Positions 42,245 through 52,823 of a DNA stretch of 64,000 nucleotides are shown here, in pieces (within the stretch, counting starts at the first letter, position 1; every line of letters starts with the position of its first letter). The stretch comes from Williamsia deligens. Lineage in GTDB: Bacteria > Actinomycetota > Actinomycetes > Mycobacteriales > Mycobacteriaceae. Location: assembly GCF_024171765.1 (NCBI RefSeq), contig NZ_JAMTCI010000005.1, positions 62,001 to 126,000 on the forward strand. The letters are read 5' to 3'. Position numbers and translations under genes: made by a program. Under the pieces are notes generated by a model. It searched no databases. It had not been told where the DNA came from and saw nothing but the letters and a program-made list of their open reading frames with translations.

Positions 42245-42883
42245 ATGACCGGCTCGAAGCGCACCCGCATGACCCCCGAGGCCCGGCGGTTGCAGCTGAT
42301 CGAAGAGGGTCTGGCGATGGCGGCCGACCGCCCGCTCGACCACGTGTCGGTGGAGGCCGTCGCCGAGGCCGTCGGGGTGTCGCGCGCCCTGATCTTCCAC
42401 TACTTCGACACCAAGCAGGACTTCCACGTCGCGATGGCTCGTGAGCAGTCGCAGCGGATGCTGCAGGCGACCGAGCCCGACTTCGAACTGGGTGACCCCA
42501 TCGAGGTGCTGCGCGGGACCATCCGCGGCTTCGTCGACTTCGTGACTCAGAACCGGAACCTCTACCTCGCACTGATGCGCGGCTCGGCGTCGTCGGACCC
42601 GACGATGCAGGCGGTGTTCGACGAGACCCGGTCGGTGATGGTGCGCCGGACGCTCGGCAGCGTGCAGCTCGTCGGCCTCGAGCCGACGCCGCTGGTGGAG
42701 TTGGCGATCAACGGGTGGCTCGCGTTCTCCGAGGACGTCACCATCCGCTGGCTCACCGATCCGACCGTCACCCGGGACGAACTGCTCGAGTTGATCACCG
42801 TGGCCCTGCCCAGCCTCGGGGCCGTGGCGGGGGAGATGTCGGGATCCCACGTCCCCGACACGGTTCTCGCCGCCACCACCTGA
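42245..42883 (+). CDS. TetR-family repressor of the monooxygenase operon
   Basis: 212 residues. N-terminal helix-turn-helix: EARRLQLIEEGLAMAADRPLDHVSVEAVAEAVGVSRALIFHYFDTKQDFHVAM. Helical ligand domain follows. ATG 42245 is preferred to TTG 42218 because the latter falls within the operator and the HTH starts soon after 42245. Divergent to and presumably repressing the Baeyer-Villiger operon and itself. M. tuberculosis mymA uses an AraC regulator (VirS) instead. Confidence 0.92.
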   Translation: MTGSKRTRMTPEARRLQLIEEGLAMAADRPLDHVSVEAVAEAVGVSRALIFHYFDTKQDFHVAMAREQSQRMLQATEPDFELGDPIEVLRGTIRGFVDFVTQNRNLYLALMRGSASSDPTMQAVFDETRSVMVRRTLGSVQLVGLEPTPLVELAINGWLAFSEDVTIRWLTDPTVTRDELLELITVALPSLGAVAGEMSGSHVPDTVLAATT

Positions 42884-42902
42884 TCCGACTGCACAGACGG
42901 AT

Positions 42903-42941
42903 CCGGCCGCCCACCCGACGAGTTGTCGGATGAGCGGCCGG
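42903..42941. terminator. Long hairpin between tetR and kgd
   Basis: Arms 42903-42919 and 42925-42941 pair at 15 of 17 positions (CCGGCCGC at the base) with a GAGTT loop. It serves the convergent tetR and kgd genes. Confidence 0.65.
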
Positions 42942-42961
42942 TCGCCGATCAGGTCGGACTA

Positions 42962-43003
42962 GGTCACTCGAACGCCCCGACCCGGCAGGGTCATTCGAAT
43001 GCC
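42962..43003. repeat. In-frame duplicated 3' end of kgd
   Basis: Two 15-base copies, GGTCACTCGAACGCC (42962-42976) and GGTCATTCGAATGCC (42989-43003), match at 13 positions, 27 bases apart. Each encodes AFE-stop on the minus strand; the inner copy is the real kgd end. Confidence 0.6.
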
Positions 43004-46000
43004 TTGTCCAGGATCTCCTGCTGCTCGACCGCGTGGACCTTGCTCGAGCCCGACGACGGCGCCGACATCGCGCGCCGCGAGACCCGGGTGAACCCGGATC
43101 CGAAGTGCTCGGGCAGGACCTCGGGCAGGTTGAGGCCGAGGAACGGCCAGGGGCCCTGGTTGGCCGGCTCGTCCTGCACCCAGCGCTTGTCGGCGGCGTT
43201 GGGGTAGCGCTCCAGGGTCTGGGCCAACCGCCGGTGCGGGATCGGGTACAGCTGCTCGACCCGCACGATGGCGATGTCCTCGCGGCCGTCCTTCTTCTTG
43301 CGGGCGGCGAGATCCCAGTAGAGCTTGCCGCTGACGAGCAACACCCGGGTGACCTTCTCCGCCGCGTCGTCGGCGACCGAGGGGTCGTCGATGATCGAGA
43401 GGAACTTGCCGTCCGTGAACTCCTCGACGGGGCTGGTCGCGGCCTTGTTGCGCAGCATCGACTTCGGGGTGAACACGACGAGCGGCCGGCTGATGCCGTC
43501 GAGGACATGTCGACGCAGCAGGTGGAAATGACTTGCCGGGGTCGACGGTTGCGCGACGGTCATCGATCCCTCCGCGCACAGCTGCAGGAACCGCTCGATC
43601 CGACCGGACGTGTGGTCGGGACCCTGGCCCTCGTGGCCGTGCGGCAGGAGCAGCACGACGTCGGACAGCTGGCCCCACTTGGCCTCACCGGACGAGATGA
43701 ACTCGTCGATGATCGACTGCGCGCCGTTGACGAAGTCGCCGAACTGCGCCTCCCACACCACCATCGCGTCGGGGTTGCCGACCGAGTAGCCGTACTCGAA
43801 ACCGACCACCGCGAACTCAGAGAGCGGCGAGTCGTAGGCGAGGAACCGTCCGCCCGACTGCTCGCCCTCGGTCTGCACGACCTGGTTGAGCGGGGTGTAC
43901 TCCTGGCCGGTCTTGCGGTCGATGATGACCGAGTGCCGCTGGGAGAACGTGCCGCGTCGACTGTCCTGTCCGGACAACCGGACCGTGCGGCCCTCGTGGA
44001 CCAGCGATCCGAACGCGAGCAGCTCGCCGAACGCCCAGTCGATGCCGCCCTCACGGGACATCTCCTGACGTCGCGTCAGCACAGGCTTCACACGCTGATG
44101 CGGTGAGAAGCCCTCGGGGACCGAGGCGAACGCGTCGCCGATGGCCTCGACGACCGACACGTCGATGCCGGTCATGAGCTTCTGGGGGAGCTGCTGGTCG
44201 GATTCGACCGACGGGCTCGGGGCCGGGGTGAACTTCTCGAGTTCCTTGACCTCGTTGAACACCCGCTCCAGCTGACCCTGGTAGTCCCGTAGGGCGTCCT
44301 CTGCCTCCTTGGTGGAGATGTCGCCGCGGCCGATCAGCGCCTCGGTGTAGCTCTTGCGGACACCGCGCTTGGTGTCGATCACGTCGTACATGGCGGGCTG
44401 CGTCATCGACGGGTCGTCGCCCTCGTTGTGACCGCGGCGGCGGTAGCAGACGAGGTCGATGACGACGTCCTTGTGGAACGCCTGGCGGTAGTCGACGGCG
44501 AGCTTCGCGGCCCACACACACGCCTCGGGATCGTCACCGTTGACGTGGAAGATCGGCGCACCGATCATCTTCGCGACGTCGGTGCAGTACTCGGTGGAAC
44601 GCGAGTGCTCCGGCGCGGTGGTGAACCCGACCTGGTTGTTGACGACGATGTGGACGGTGCCGCCGGTGCGGTAACCGGGCAGCATGGCGAGGTTCAGCGT
44701 CTCGGCGACGACACCCTGTCCGGCGAACGCCGCGTCCCCGTGGAGCATGAGGGGCAGCACGGTGAACGCCTCGTCGGGCCGCTCGAGCATGTCCTGCTTG
44801 GCCCGCACCAGACCTTCGAGGACCGGGTCGACGGCCTCGAGGTGAGACGGGTTCGCGGTCAGCGAGACGTTGATCTCGTTGTCGCCGAACATCTGGTAGT
44901 ACTTGCCCTCGGCGCCGAGGTGGTACTTCACGTCACCGGAACCGTGCGCCTGCGAAGGGTTCAGGTTGCCCTCGAACTCGGAGAAGATCTTCGAGTACGG
45001 CTTGCCGACGATGTTGGCGAGGACGTTGAGACGCCCGCGGTGCGGCATGCCGATCACGACCTCGTCGAGCCCGTGCTCGGCGCTCTGGTCGATGACGCCG
45101 TCCATCATCGGGATGACGGTCTCGGCGCCCTCGAGCGAGAACCGCTTCTGGCCGACGTACTTGGTCTGCAGGAACGTCTCGAACGCCTCGGCGGCGTTGA
45201 GCTTGCTCAGGATGTACTTCTGTTCGCCCACAGGCGGTTTGGAGTGCTTGATCTCCACGCGCTCCTGCAGCCACTGCTGCTGCTCCGGCTCGAGGATGTG
45301 GGTGTACTCCACCCCCACGTGGCGGCAGTAGGCGTCGCGCAGCACCGACAGGATGTCGCGCAGCTTCATCGTGTCCTGGCCGTGGAAGCCACCGACCTTG
45401 AAGTCGCGGTCGAGGTCCCACAGCGTCAGGTCGTAGGTGAGGACGTTGAGATCGGGGTGCGCTGCGCGGGCGTCGGAGTCGATCATCAACGGGTCGATGT
45501 CGGCCATGAGGTGACCGCGGCTGCGGTAGGCCGCGATGAGCTCGAGCACACGCGCGTTCTTGTCGACCGCGGGGGAGGCGATGTCCTTGCGCCAGCGGAT
45601 CGGCTCGTACGGGATGTGGAACGCGGTGAAGATCTCGTCGTAGAACGCGTCGTCGAGGAGGAGGTTGTGGATCGTGCGGAGGAAGTCGCCCGATTCCGCG
45701 CCCTGGATGATGCGGTGGTCGTAGGTGGAGGTGAGCGTCATCAGCTTGCCGACGCCCATCTCGGCGATCCGCTCGTCGCTGGCACCCTGGAACTCGGCCG
45801 GGTACTCCATCGCGCCGGCGCCGATGATCGCGCCCTGGCCCTTCATCAGCCGCGGCACGGAGTGCACGGTGCCGATCGTGCCGGGGTTGGTCAGCGAGAT
45901 GGTGACCCCGGAGAAGTCGTCCGCGGTCAGCTTGCCGTCGCGGGCGCGCTTGACGATGTCCTCGTAGGCGGCATGGAACTCGCCGAACTTCATCGTCTCG

Positions 46001-46902
46001 GTGTTCTTGATCGCCGCCACGACGAGCGACCGGCTGCCGTCCTTGCCCGGCAGGTCGATCGCGAGGCCCAGGTTGATGTGCGCCGGTGAGATCGCGTTCG
46101 GCTTGCCGTCGACCTCGTCGAAGTGCCGGTTCATGTTCGGGAACGACTTGACCGCCTGCACGATCGCGTAGCCCAGGATGTGGGTGAACGAGATCTTGCC
46201 GCCGCGGGTGCGGGCGAGGTGGTTGTTGACGACGACGCGGTTGTCGATCATCAGCTTGGCCGGGATCGCCCGGACGCTCGTGGCGGTCGGGATCTGCAAC
46301 GACAGCGCCATGTTCTTGGCGACCGCGGCCGCCGCACCGCGGAGCACCTTCGAGGTGTCCTCCGCGGGAGTCGACTCACCACCGGTGGCCTTGGCGGGCG
46401 CCTTCTTGTCCGCCGCCGAGCCGTTCGAGGCGGCCTTCTTCTCCGGCGCCGGCTGCTTCTTCTCGGGGCTCTTGGCGGGCGCGTCCTTCGCCGGTGCCGC
46501 CTTGTCGCCGACCGAGTCCTTCGGCGCCGAGTCCTTCTTGATCGGGGTCGTCGCGTGCGGCGCCGTCCCCGTGGTGGGGGTGTCGCCGGCCTCGGACGCC
46601 GATGCGGCCGAGCCGTCACGGCTCTCCACGGCCTGTCCCGAGGCCGCCTTCGTGGCGGGTGCCTCGGTCACGCTCGCGGGCGACGGGCTGCCGTTCGACG
46701 TACCGGACGCGGAGCGCGACGGGGCGTGCGAGCCGTTCGAGGACGACCCGTTGGTGACGGCGGGTGAGTCCGCCGGCGGTGTGTAGGACTCGAGGAAGTC
46801 GTGCCAGCTCCGGTCGACCGAATCGGGATCCTCACGGAATCGCTGGTACATCTCCTCCACCAGCCACTCGTTCTGTCCGAAGTCTGAAACCGAACTGCTC
46901 AC
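42991..46902 (-). CDS. kgd: Multifunctional 2-oxoglutarate metabolism enzyme Kgd (E2-E1 fusion)
   Basis: 1303-residue thiamine-diphosphate enzyme acting as 2-oxoglutarate decarboxylase, dehydrogenase E1-type component and 2-hydroxy-3-oxoadipate synthase in the TCA cycle. Order: N-terminal docking helix (1-40, [15 protein letters not shown]), Ala/Pro/Lys/Ser-rich linker (about 45-185), E2-type acyltransferase domain (about 190-410) with [16 protein letters not shown] (His396), then E1 with [27 protein letters not shown] and the C-terminal transketolase region. GTG 46902. Length and order match mycobacterial Kgd; the lipoyl E2 and E3 must be elsewhere. The 212-base upstream gap shows no clear promoter to me. 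Confidence 0.97.
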   Translation of the reverse strand: MSSSVSDFGQNEWLVEEMYQRFREDPDSVDRSWHDFLESYTPPADSPAVTNGSSSNGSHAPSRSASGTSNGSPSPASVTEAPATKAASGQAVESRDGSAASASEAGDTPTTGTAPHATTPIKKDSAPKDSVGDKAAPAKDAPAKSPEKKQPAPEKKAASNGSAADKKAPAKATGGESTPAEDTSKVLRGAAAAVAKNMALSLQIPTATSVRAIPAKLMIDNRVVVNNHLARTRGGKISFTHILGYAIVQAVKSFPNMNRHFDEVDGKPNAISPAHINLGLAIDLPGKDGSRSLVVAAIKNTETMKFGEFHAAYEDIVKRARDGKLTADDFSGVTISLTNPGTIGTVHSVPRLMKGQGAIIGAGAMEYPAEFQGASDERIAEMGVGKLMTLTSTYDHRIIQGAESGDFLRTIHNLLLDDAFYDEIFTAFHIPYEPIRWRKDIASPAVDKNARVLELIAAYRSRGHLMADIDPLMIDSDARAAHPDLNVLTYDLTLWDLDRDFKVGGFHGQDTMKLRDILSVLRDAYCRHVGVEYTHILEPEQQQWLQERVEIKHSKPPVGEQKYILSKLNAAEAFETFLQTKYVGQKRFSLEGAETVIPMMDGVIDQSAEHGLDEVVIGMPHRGRLNVLANIVGKPYSKIFSEFEGNLNPSQAHGSGDVKYHLGAEGKYYQMFGDNEINVSLTANPSHLEAVDPVLEGLVRAKQDMLERPDEAFTVLPLMLHGDAAFAGQGVVAETLNLAMLPGYRTGGTVHIVVNNQVGFTTAPEHSRSTEYCTDVAKMIGAPIFHVNGDDPEACVWAAKLAVDYRQAFHKDVVIDLVCYRRRGHNEGDDPSMTQPAMYDVIDTKRGVRKSYTEALIGRGDISTKEAEDALRDYQGQLERVFNEVKELEKFTPAPSPSVESDQQLPQKLMTGIDVSVVEAIGDAFASVPEGFSPHQRVKPVLTRRQEMSREGGIDWAFGELLAFGSLVHEGRTVRLSGQDSRRGTFSQRHSVIIDRKTGQEYTPLNQVVQTEGEQSGGRFLAYDSPLSEFAVVGFEYGYSVGNPDAMVVWEAQFGDFVNGAQSIIDEFISSGEAKWGQLSDVVLLLPHGHEGQGPDHTSGRIERFLQLCAEGSMTVAQPSTPASHFHLLRRHVLDGISRPLVVFTPKSMLRNKAATSPVEEFTDGKFLSIIDDPSVADDAAEKVTRVLLVSGKLYWDLAARKKKDGREDIAIVRVEQLYPIPHRRLAQTLERYPNAADKRWVQDEPANQGPWPFLGLNLPEVLPEHFGSGFTRVSRRAMSAPSSGSSKVHAVEQQEILDKAFE

Positions 46903-47114
46903 GGCAGATTCTCGCCTCTATTCCCTGATCGTCGCGTCGTGTCGGAGTGGTGTCGTGTCCGAACCGGTCGGTCGTCGGGGATTGCCCGGACGCCCGGCGT
47001 CGTCGTCGGTGACCGCTCGCGGTGGGCAGGCGGTCGATGAACCGCCGGCCCCGGTCGTCCGAGGTACCACCGCCAGGCTAGTCCCCGCCCACCTGCGTCG
47101 CATACGGGCTCGGC

Positions 47115-50100
47115 CTATCGCGAGTCGGTCTCTCGACCGCTCCCGGCGGCCACAGCGACGGCGGTGTCGGCGGAGGTCGGCCCCGTTGCCGACCCGGTGT
47201 CCCAGAGGACCCGATACCTGCCGTCCAACGCCAGGAGCTCCTCATGCGTTCCCGCCTCGACGATCTGTCCGTCGGAGACCACCGCGATCCTGTCCGCGCG
47301 AGCGGCGGTCGCGAGACGGTGGGCCACGATGACCGAGGTCCGCGACCTCGCCAGACGCCGACCCGCCTCGAGCACGCGGCGTTCGGTGGCCTGGTCGAGG
47401 GTGGCGGTGGCCTCGTCGAGGAGCAGCAGGTCGGGGTCGACGAGTTCCGCCCGCGCGAGCGCGATGAGTTGCCGCTGACCGGCCGAGAGTCCCTGTCCGC
47501 GCTCCCCGACGCGGTGGGTCATCCCACCCCGGAGCCCGGCGATCGTGTCCAGGGCGCCGACCGCCGCCGCGGCCGCCTCGATGCGCGCGCGCGACGCCGT
47601 CGGGTCGCCGTAGGCGATGTTCGAGGCGATGGTGCCGGTGAACAGGTGCGGTTCCTGGGGCACGACGCCCAGTCGGGCGCGGTGGGTGTGCAGCGGGACG
47701 TCGCGGATGTCTCGGCCGTCGAGGCGCACGCTGCCCGCGGTGGGGTCGTAGAACCGGGCCAGCAGTTTGACGATCGTCGACTTCCCGGCGCCGGTCTGCC
47801 CGACCAGGGCCAGCGAGGACCCCGCGGGGATGTCGAGGTCGACGCCGCGCAGGGCGTCGTCGGCCGCACCCGCGTAACGGAACCGCACGGCGTCGAGCTG
47901 GGCGTGACCGGCCGGTCCCGACACCGGCGAAACCGCGTCCCTGCCGCGGTGCCCGGGTGCGCCGTCGTCGGAGACGCTGCTCGGGGTGCGCAGCAGGTCG
48001 CCGATGCGGCGGAGGCCGACCACCGCCTGCTGGTAGCCGTCGAACACCTGGCTGAGTTGTTGGACGGGACCGAACAGCATCCCGAGGTAGAGGACGAACG
48101 CGACGATGGTCCCGGGTTGCGTCTCACCCGAGGCCACCTGTGCCGCGCCGAGCCCCACGGCGGCGGCTGTGGCCATGTCGGACACGAACGTGATGAACGG
48201 GAAGTACACAGAGATCGCCCGCTGGGAGACCATCCGGGCCTCGACGTAGCGGCCGGCGAGCTCACCGAAGCGTGCTCGTGCGCGCCCCTCGTTGCGGTAG
48301 GTCGTGGTGGTGCGCAGACCCGCGACGTTCTCCTGGAAGTCGGCGTTGACGGCGCTGACCAGTTCCCGTGACCGCGAGTAGGCCCGCGACGCCACCCGTT
48401 GGAACACCACGGTCGCGACGGCCAGCGGGAGGAGCGCCACGACGACCACCGCCCCCAGTGACGGGTCGGTGACGATGAGAGCCGCCGCGACCCCGACGAT
48501 CGTCAGCAGTGCGATGACCGTCGTGGACAGCCCGGTCTGCAGGAACTGCGACAGCGCGTCGATGTCGGTGGTCATCCGGGTCATGATGCGACCGGACAAC
48601 TCCCGCTCGTAGTAGTCCAGTCCGAGTCGCTGTAGATGCGCGTAGCTGCGGACGCGAAGGCGGAACAGGACGCGTTCACCGGCACGGGCGCTGGTGATGG
48701 TGGTCGCCGACAACGCGATCCACCCGATCGCGACCGCCACGAGACCGGCCGCGGTGGTGAGCCAGAGCGTCGCGAGGTGATCGTCGGTCGCGGCGTCGAT
48801 GCCGATGCGCGCCAACGTCGGGAACGCGAGTCCGGTGGCCGTGTCGACGGCGACCGCGACGATCGCGACGGCGAGCAGCGCGCGCACGGGTCGGAGGAGA
48901 CCGCGCAGGGAGAACCGGGGGTCCGGGAGACGGGCCTCCTGCTCGTCCACCCTCGGGTCCTCGTCGGCCGGGGGCAGTTCGGCGACGGCCTCGAGCAGCG
49001 CGGGGGTGGCGGGCATGGATCCCAGTGCGCCCGACATCCCGCCGCCGCCACCGCGGCGGCCGGATCGGGTCGGGGGAGCTCGGCGGATGCGCTCCCCGAC
49101 CTCGACGCCGGCGTCGGCGGTGTCGTCGGGCCAGAGCGCCTGTGGTGTGGGCGTGGCGGTGACGGCCGTGGCGGGGTCGATCTCCTGCGGCCCCGTGGGG
49201 TCGGCCATGAGGGACCGGAACAACGGGGAGCGTTCGGCCACCTCGGCCGGGGTCCCGGAGTCGACGACGCGCCCCTCGTCGAGGACGAGGACGCGGTCGA
49301 CCGGGGCGAGGGTCGACCGCCGGTGGGCGATGAGCACCAGCGTCCGACCGGGTGTGCTGCGCAGTTCCCCCAGGATCGCGGCCTCCGTCGTGGCGTCGAC
49401 GGCCGAGGTGGCGTCGTCGAGCACGAGGACGGGTGGATCGACGAACAGCGCGCGGGCCAGTGCGATCCGTTGTCGCTGTCCGCCCGACAACGTCAGTCCG
49501 CGCTCACCGACGACGGTGTCGTACGCGTCGGGCAGAGCGCTGATGAAGTCGTGGGCGGACGCGCGGCGTGCTGCGCGTTCGACGCGTCGGCGCACCTCCT
49601 CGGGATCGGCGTCGGCGGAGGGGCCCAGGGCGATGTTGGTCGCGATGGTGTCCGAGTAGAGGAACGGGTCGTCGAAGGCGATCCCCAGCCGTGACCGGAT
49701 GTCGTCGAGATCGGCGGAACCGACGTCGACCACCGTCCCGGAGGCGGTGTCGGTGAGGACGACGGACCCGGACCGGGCGGGAGCGAGCCCGGCCAGCACC
49801 GCGGCCAGCGTGGACTTGCCCGATCCCGGTGGTCCCACGATCGCGACGGCCTCACCCGGTTCCACGGCGAGGGTCAACCCCCGGAAGAGCGGGCTGCCGT
49901 CGGGCAGGTCGACGTCGACGTCGGTCAGACGCACGCCGACGGTGCCGGTCGTGCCGGTCCCCGTCGTCGCGGACCAGCGCGGGTCGGTGGGGTGGTCGAT
50001 CACGTCGTAGACGCGCTCGACCGCAGCACGCGCGAGCTGCGCCGACACCACGAGGTTCGTCAGCAGGCGCGCGAGTCCGGTCATCGTCGTCACGTACGTG

Positions 50101-50942
50101 GCGAACGCGAGGAACGTGCCGACGGTGATGTCACCGCGCGCGGTGAGCACCCCGCCGAGGGCGACGATGGCCACGAGCGCCACCTGGGGGATCGCGTTCA
50201 TCGTCGGTGAGAAGCGGGAGTTGATGCGGGCCGCCCGGATCCGTTGCGAGAACAGCCGTCTCCCGTGGTCGGCGAGTTCGTCGACCGACCGGTCCTCCTG
50301 GCCGAACCCCTTCACCACGCGGACGCCGGTGACGGTCTCCTCCACGTGCTGTGCGACGTCGGCGGCGGTCTGCTGCGCCGACCACGTGGCGGCGAAGAGC
50401 GCCCGCCGGGTGCGGAAGGCGACGACCGTGACCGCCGGGATGACCAGCAGGGCGACGAGGGTCAGCAGGGGTGACAGGTACGCCATCACGCCGAGGGCGA
50501 GGACGACCTGGACGACGGCACCCAACGACAGCGGCACCATCGACAGCAGTCCCTGCACGAGCTGCAGATCGGAGATGGAGCGGGACACCACCTGGCCGGT
50601 GACGATCCGGTTCACGGCGGGGCCGTCGAGCCGGAGCAGCGTGGCGAGGATGGACGTCCGCAGGACGTTCTGCACGGTCAGTGACAACCGCCCGGCGGTC
50701 AGCCGCCGGGCGAACTGCGCGGCGAACCGCACCACCCCGAGACCCACGAGGGCGAATCCGAGTGTGCTGATGGAGAACCCGTGCGATGCCGCGCCGGTCG
50801 CGGTGTCGATGGCCGCCCGGGTGACCAGCGGGACGGTGAGGTCGATCGCGACGCCGATGGCGGTGACCACCAGCGTGATCGTCACCAGCGCGCGGTGACG
50901 GGCGCACTCCCGGACGAGTCGCCGGATCCAGCCGCCCGTCAC
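47115..50942 (-). CDS. Fused heterodimer-type ABC exporter (TMD-NBD-TMD-NBD)
   Basis: 1275 residues: two exporter halves in one chain (M. tuberculosis Rv1272c/Rv1273c are separate, from memory). NBD1: Walker A GPPGSGKST (370-378), signature LSGGQRQ, Walker B followed by Asp510 instead of Glu (LVLDDATSAVD). NBD2: Walker A GQTGAGKST (1048-1056), signature LSAGQRQ, Walker B with Glu (LLLDEATATLD). So one ATP site is degenerate, as in TM287/288-type exporters. The linker (about 600-690) is Gly/Arg/Pro-rich. Lipid or drug export is likely. GTG 50942 overlaps the EcsC stop (GTGA). Confidence 0.94.
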   Translation of the reverse strand: MTGGWIRRLVRECARHRALVTITLVVTAIGVAIDLTVPLVTRAAIDTATGAASHGFSISTLGFALVGLGVVRFAAQFARRLTAGRLSLTVQNVLRTSILATLLRLDGPAVNRIVTGQVVSRSISDLQLVQGLLSMVPLSLGAVVQVVLALGVMAYLSPLLTLVALLVIPAVTVVAFRTRRALFAATWSAQQTAADVAQHVEETVTGVRVVKGFGQEDRSVDELADHGRRLFSQRIRAARINSRFSPTMNAIPQVALVAIVALGGVLTARGDITVGTFLAFATYVTTMTGLARLLTNLVVSAQLARAAVERVYDVIDHPTDPRWSATTGTGTTGTVGVRLTDVDVDLPDGSPLFRGLTLAVEPGEAVAIVGPPGSGKSTLAAVLAGLAPARSGSVVLTDTASGTVVDVGSADLDDIRSRLGIAFDDPFLYSDTIATNIALGPSADADPEEVRRRVERAARRASAHDFISALPDAYDTVVGERGLTLSGGQRQRIALARALFVDPPVLVLDDATSAVDATTEAAILGELRSTPGRTLVLIAHRRSTLAPVDRVLVLDEGRVVDSGTPAEVAERSPLFRSLMADPTGPQEIDPATAVTATPTPQALWPDDTADAGVEVGERIRRAPPTRSGRRGGGGGMSGALGSMPATPALLEAVAELPPADEDPRVDEQEARLPDPRFSLRGLLRPVRALLAVAIVAVAVDTATGLAFPTLARIGIDAATDDHLATLWLTTAAGLVAVAIGWIALSATTITSARAGERVLFRLRVRSYAHLQRLGLDYYERELSGRIMTRMTTDIDALSQFLQTGLSTTVIALLTIVGVAAALIVTDPSLGAVVVVALLPLAVATVVFQRVASRAYSRSRELVSAVNADFQENVAGLRTTTTYRNEGRARARFGELAGRYVEARMVSQRAISVYFPFITFVSDMATAAAVGLGAAQVASGETQPGTIVAFVLYLGMLFGPVQQLSQVFDGYQQAVVGLRRIGDLLRTPSSVSDDGAPGHRGRDAVSPVSGPAGHAQLDAVRFRYAGAADDALRGVDLDIPAGSSLALVGQTGAGKSTIVKLLARFYDPTAGSVRLDGRDIRDVPLHTHRARLGVVPQEPHLFTGTIASNIAYGDPTASRARIEAAAAAVGALDTIAGLRGGMTHRVGERGQGLSAGQRQLIALARAELVDPDLLLLDEATATLDQATERRVLEAGRRLARSRTSVIVAHRLATAARADRIAVVSDGQIVEAGTHEELLALDGRYRVLWDTGSATGPTSADTAVAVAAGSGRETDSR

Positions 50943-51667
50943 CGATCGTGGGTGTGGGCGTCCCGCGTGATGGCGGCCGTCCCGTCCGACCCCGCCCCGT
51001 CCGACCCGATCGCGACAGTCCAGGCCGCGGGCGGCGGACCGAACGCGTCGCGCGCGTTGGCGATGATCCTCTTGCCCAGGGCGCGGTTGCCCGCACCGCC
51101 CACCGCCGCACCGACACCCGCGGGCAGCATCTTCCCGACCATGAGGGGAGCACGACGGGCCGCGTACTTCTTCACCACGCGCTTGAGAAGGGTCTTGTTC
51201 AGACTGCGCAGCGCGGGACCGTTCAACGACCCGCCTGCCAGCCGGCCCAGCGGGTTGTTCCTCGACCCCAGAGCCTTGCCGAGGGCCAGGACACCCTCCT
51301 CGCCGAGGACCACCGCGAGCACCAGGGTGCGTCGTCGGTCGGCGTCGGCGACCGGGATCCCGTGGACCTCCGCGACCGCGAGGGCCAGCAGGGCCGATGC
51401 CTCGATGAAGAAGGCCGACTCCGCGCCGATGGCGCCGATGGACGCGAGTGTCCCGACGCCCGGCACCGCCGCGGTGGCGCCGGCCGCGCCGCCCGACGAG
51501 ATCACGGTCGTCAGGTACCGCCGCTCGACGCGGGCGATCACCTGCGCCGGGGACTCGTCGGGGTGTGCCGACCGAAGGCGGCGGACGTAGGCGGCCACCG
51601 CCGGAGCCTGCAGACGTTGTGCGCGGTCGATGACACCGACGATCGCGCCCCCACGGTCGCGGCTCAC
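50939..51667 (-). CDS. EcsC-family protein
   Basis: 242 residues resembling EcsC: YLTTVISSGGAAGATAAVPGVGTLASIGAIGAESAFFIEASALLALAVAEVHG, then VLGEEGVLALGKAL and LMVGKMLPAGVGAAVGGAGNRALGKRII. EcsC proteins accompany ABC exporters in some bacteria, but their activity is unknown; glycine-rich amphipathic stretches suggest membrane association. GTG 51667 overlaps the preceding gene's stop, and its own stop overlaps the exporter's GTG, so all three are translationally coupled. Confidence 0.83.
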   Translation of the reverse strand: MSRDRGGAIVGVIDRAQRLQAPAVAAYVRRLRSAHPDESPAQVIARVERRYLTTVISSGGAAGATAAVPGVGTLASIGAIGAESAFFIEASALLALAVAEVHGIPVADADRRRTLVLAVVLGEEGVLALGKALGSRNNPLGRLAGGSLNGPALRSLNKTLLKRVVKKYAARRAPLMVGKMLPAGVGAAVGGAGNRALGKRIIANARDAFGPPPAAWTVAIGSDGAGSDGTAAITRDAHTHDR

Positions 51668-52758
51668 CGCGGTGCCCAGTCCTGCAGGGCGACGGTCTCG
51701 TCGGCGCGTGGTGGTGGTGGCGGCGTGCCCTCGCCGAACGGGCGGCCGCCGAGCTGCTCGCGGTGGTGCGGGGTGTGCCACCCGCGGAGATCGGGCCCGA
51801 GCGGGACGATCCCGGTCGGGTTGATGTCGGAGTGGACCACGTAGTAGTGGCGTTTGATCTGGCTGAAATCGACCGTGTCGCCGAATCCGGCCGTCTGGAA
51901 CAGGTCTCGTGCGTACGCCCACAGCACCGGCATCTCGCTGAGCTTCGCGCGGTTGCACTTGAAGTGACCGTGGTAGACGGGGTCGAAGCGGACGAGCGTG
52001 GTGAACAACCGCACGTCGGCCTCGGTGATGGTGTCGCCCACCAGATACCGCTGGTCGCGGAGTCGTTCGGCGATCACGTCGAGGTGGTCGAAGAGCCGTG
52101 CGTAGGCGCGCTCGTAGGAGCGCTGGCTGCCCGCGAACCCGCAGCGGTACACGCCGTTGTTGATCTCGGTGAAGATCCCGGCGTTGACGTCGTCGATCTC
52201 GGCGCGCAGATGTTCGGGATAGAGCTGGGGGGCGCCCTCGCGATGGTGGTCGGTCCATTCCAGCGACATGTCGATCGTCATCTGCGGGAAGTTGTTGGTC
52301 ACCACCTGTCCGGTGGGCACGTCGACCATCGCGGGGACGGTGATCCCCTTGCTGTAGTCCGGGAACCGCGCCAGGTACGCGTCCTTGATGCGGGGGATCT
52401 TCAACACGGGGTCGACGCCGCCGGGGTCGAGGTCGAACGTCCAGGAGTCCGGGTCGTGGGTGGGCCCGCACAGGCCCATGGAGATCGCGTCCTCGAGGCC
52501 GAGCAGGCGGCGCACGATGATCGCGCGGTTCGCCCACGGACAGGCCCGGGCCACGACGAGCCGGTAGCGGCCGGGCTCGACGGGGTACCCGTCCGCACCG
52601 TCGCGCGTGATGCGGGTCTCGATGTAGTTGGTGTCGCGGACGAAGTCCGTCCCGGGGTTCACGTAGGTGCCCGGCTTCGACCAGGCCTCGCTCCCGTCGC
52701 CGCTGCCGTCGGTGCTGGTGTCCGCCGGGGTCCCGGTCGGCGATCCGTGTTCGCTCAT
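51664..52758 (-). CDS. Glutathionyl-hydroquinone reductase-like (GST, ECM4/YqjG family)
   Basis: 364 residues. Thioredoxin-fold N-domain with the catalytic ACPWANR (Cys73), VPAMVDVPTGQVVTNNFPQM in the thiol-binding region, and a C-terminal all-helical GST domain (RYLVGDTITEADVRLFTTLVRFDPVYHGHFKCN). Family members reductively remove glutathione from hydroquinones; actinobacteria lack glutathione, so mycothiol conjugates are the likely substrates (inference). The Ser/Asp/Gly-rich head is variable. ATG 52758 with TAATCT 7 bases upstream. First gene of the operon with EcsC and the ABC exporter. Confidence 0.9.
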   Translation of the reverse strand: MSEHGSPTGTPADTSTDGSGDGSEAWSKPGTYVNPGTDFVRDTNYIETRITRDGADGYPVEPGRYRLVVARACPWANRAIIVRRLLGLEDAISMGLCGPTHDPDSWTFDLDPGGVDPVLKIPRIKDAYLARFPDYSKGITVPAMVDVPTGQVVTNNFPQMTIDMSLEWTDHHREGAPQLYPEHLRAEIDDVNAGIFTEINNGVYRCGFAGSQRSYERAYARLFDHLDVIAERLRDQRYLVGDTITEADVRLFTTLVRFDPVYHGHFKCNRAKLSEMPVLWAYARDLFQTAGFGDTVDFSQIKRHYYVVHSDINPTGIVPLGPDLRGWHTPHHREQLGGRPFGEGTPPPPPRADETVALQDWAPR

Positions 52759-52765
52759 CCAGGCC

Positions 52766-52771
52766 AGATTA
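52766..52771 (-). promoter_or_regulatory. -10-like TAATCT, leaderless reductase-EcsC-exporter operon
   Basis: Minus-strand TAATCT, 7-base spacer, ATG 52758. Confidence 0.5.
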
Positions 52772-52823
52772 GCCCGCGCCGCCGCGAGCGCTGTCCGAGT
52801 TGCCGCCGGGTGCTCGGCCTGTA

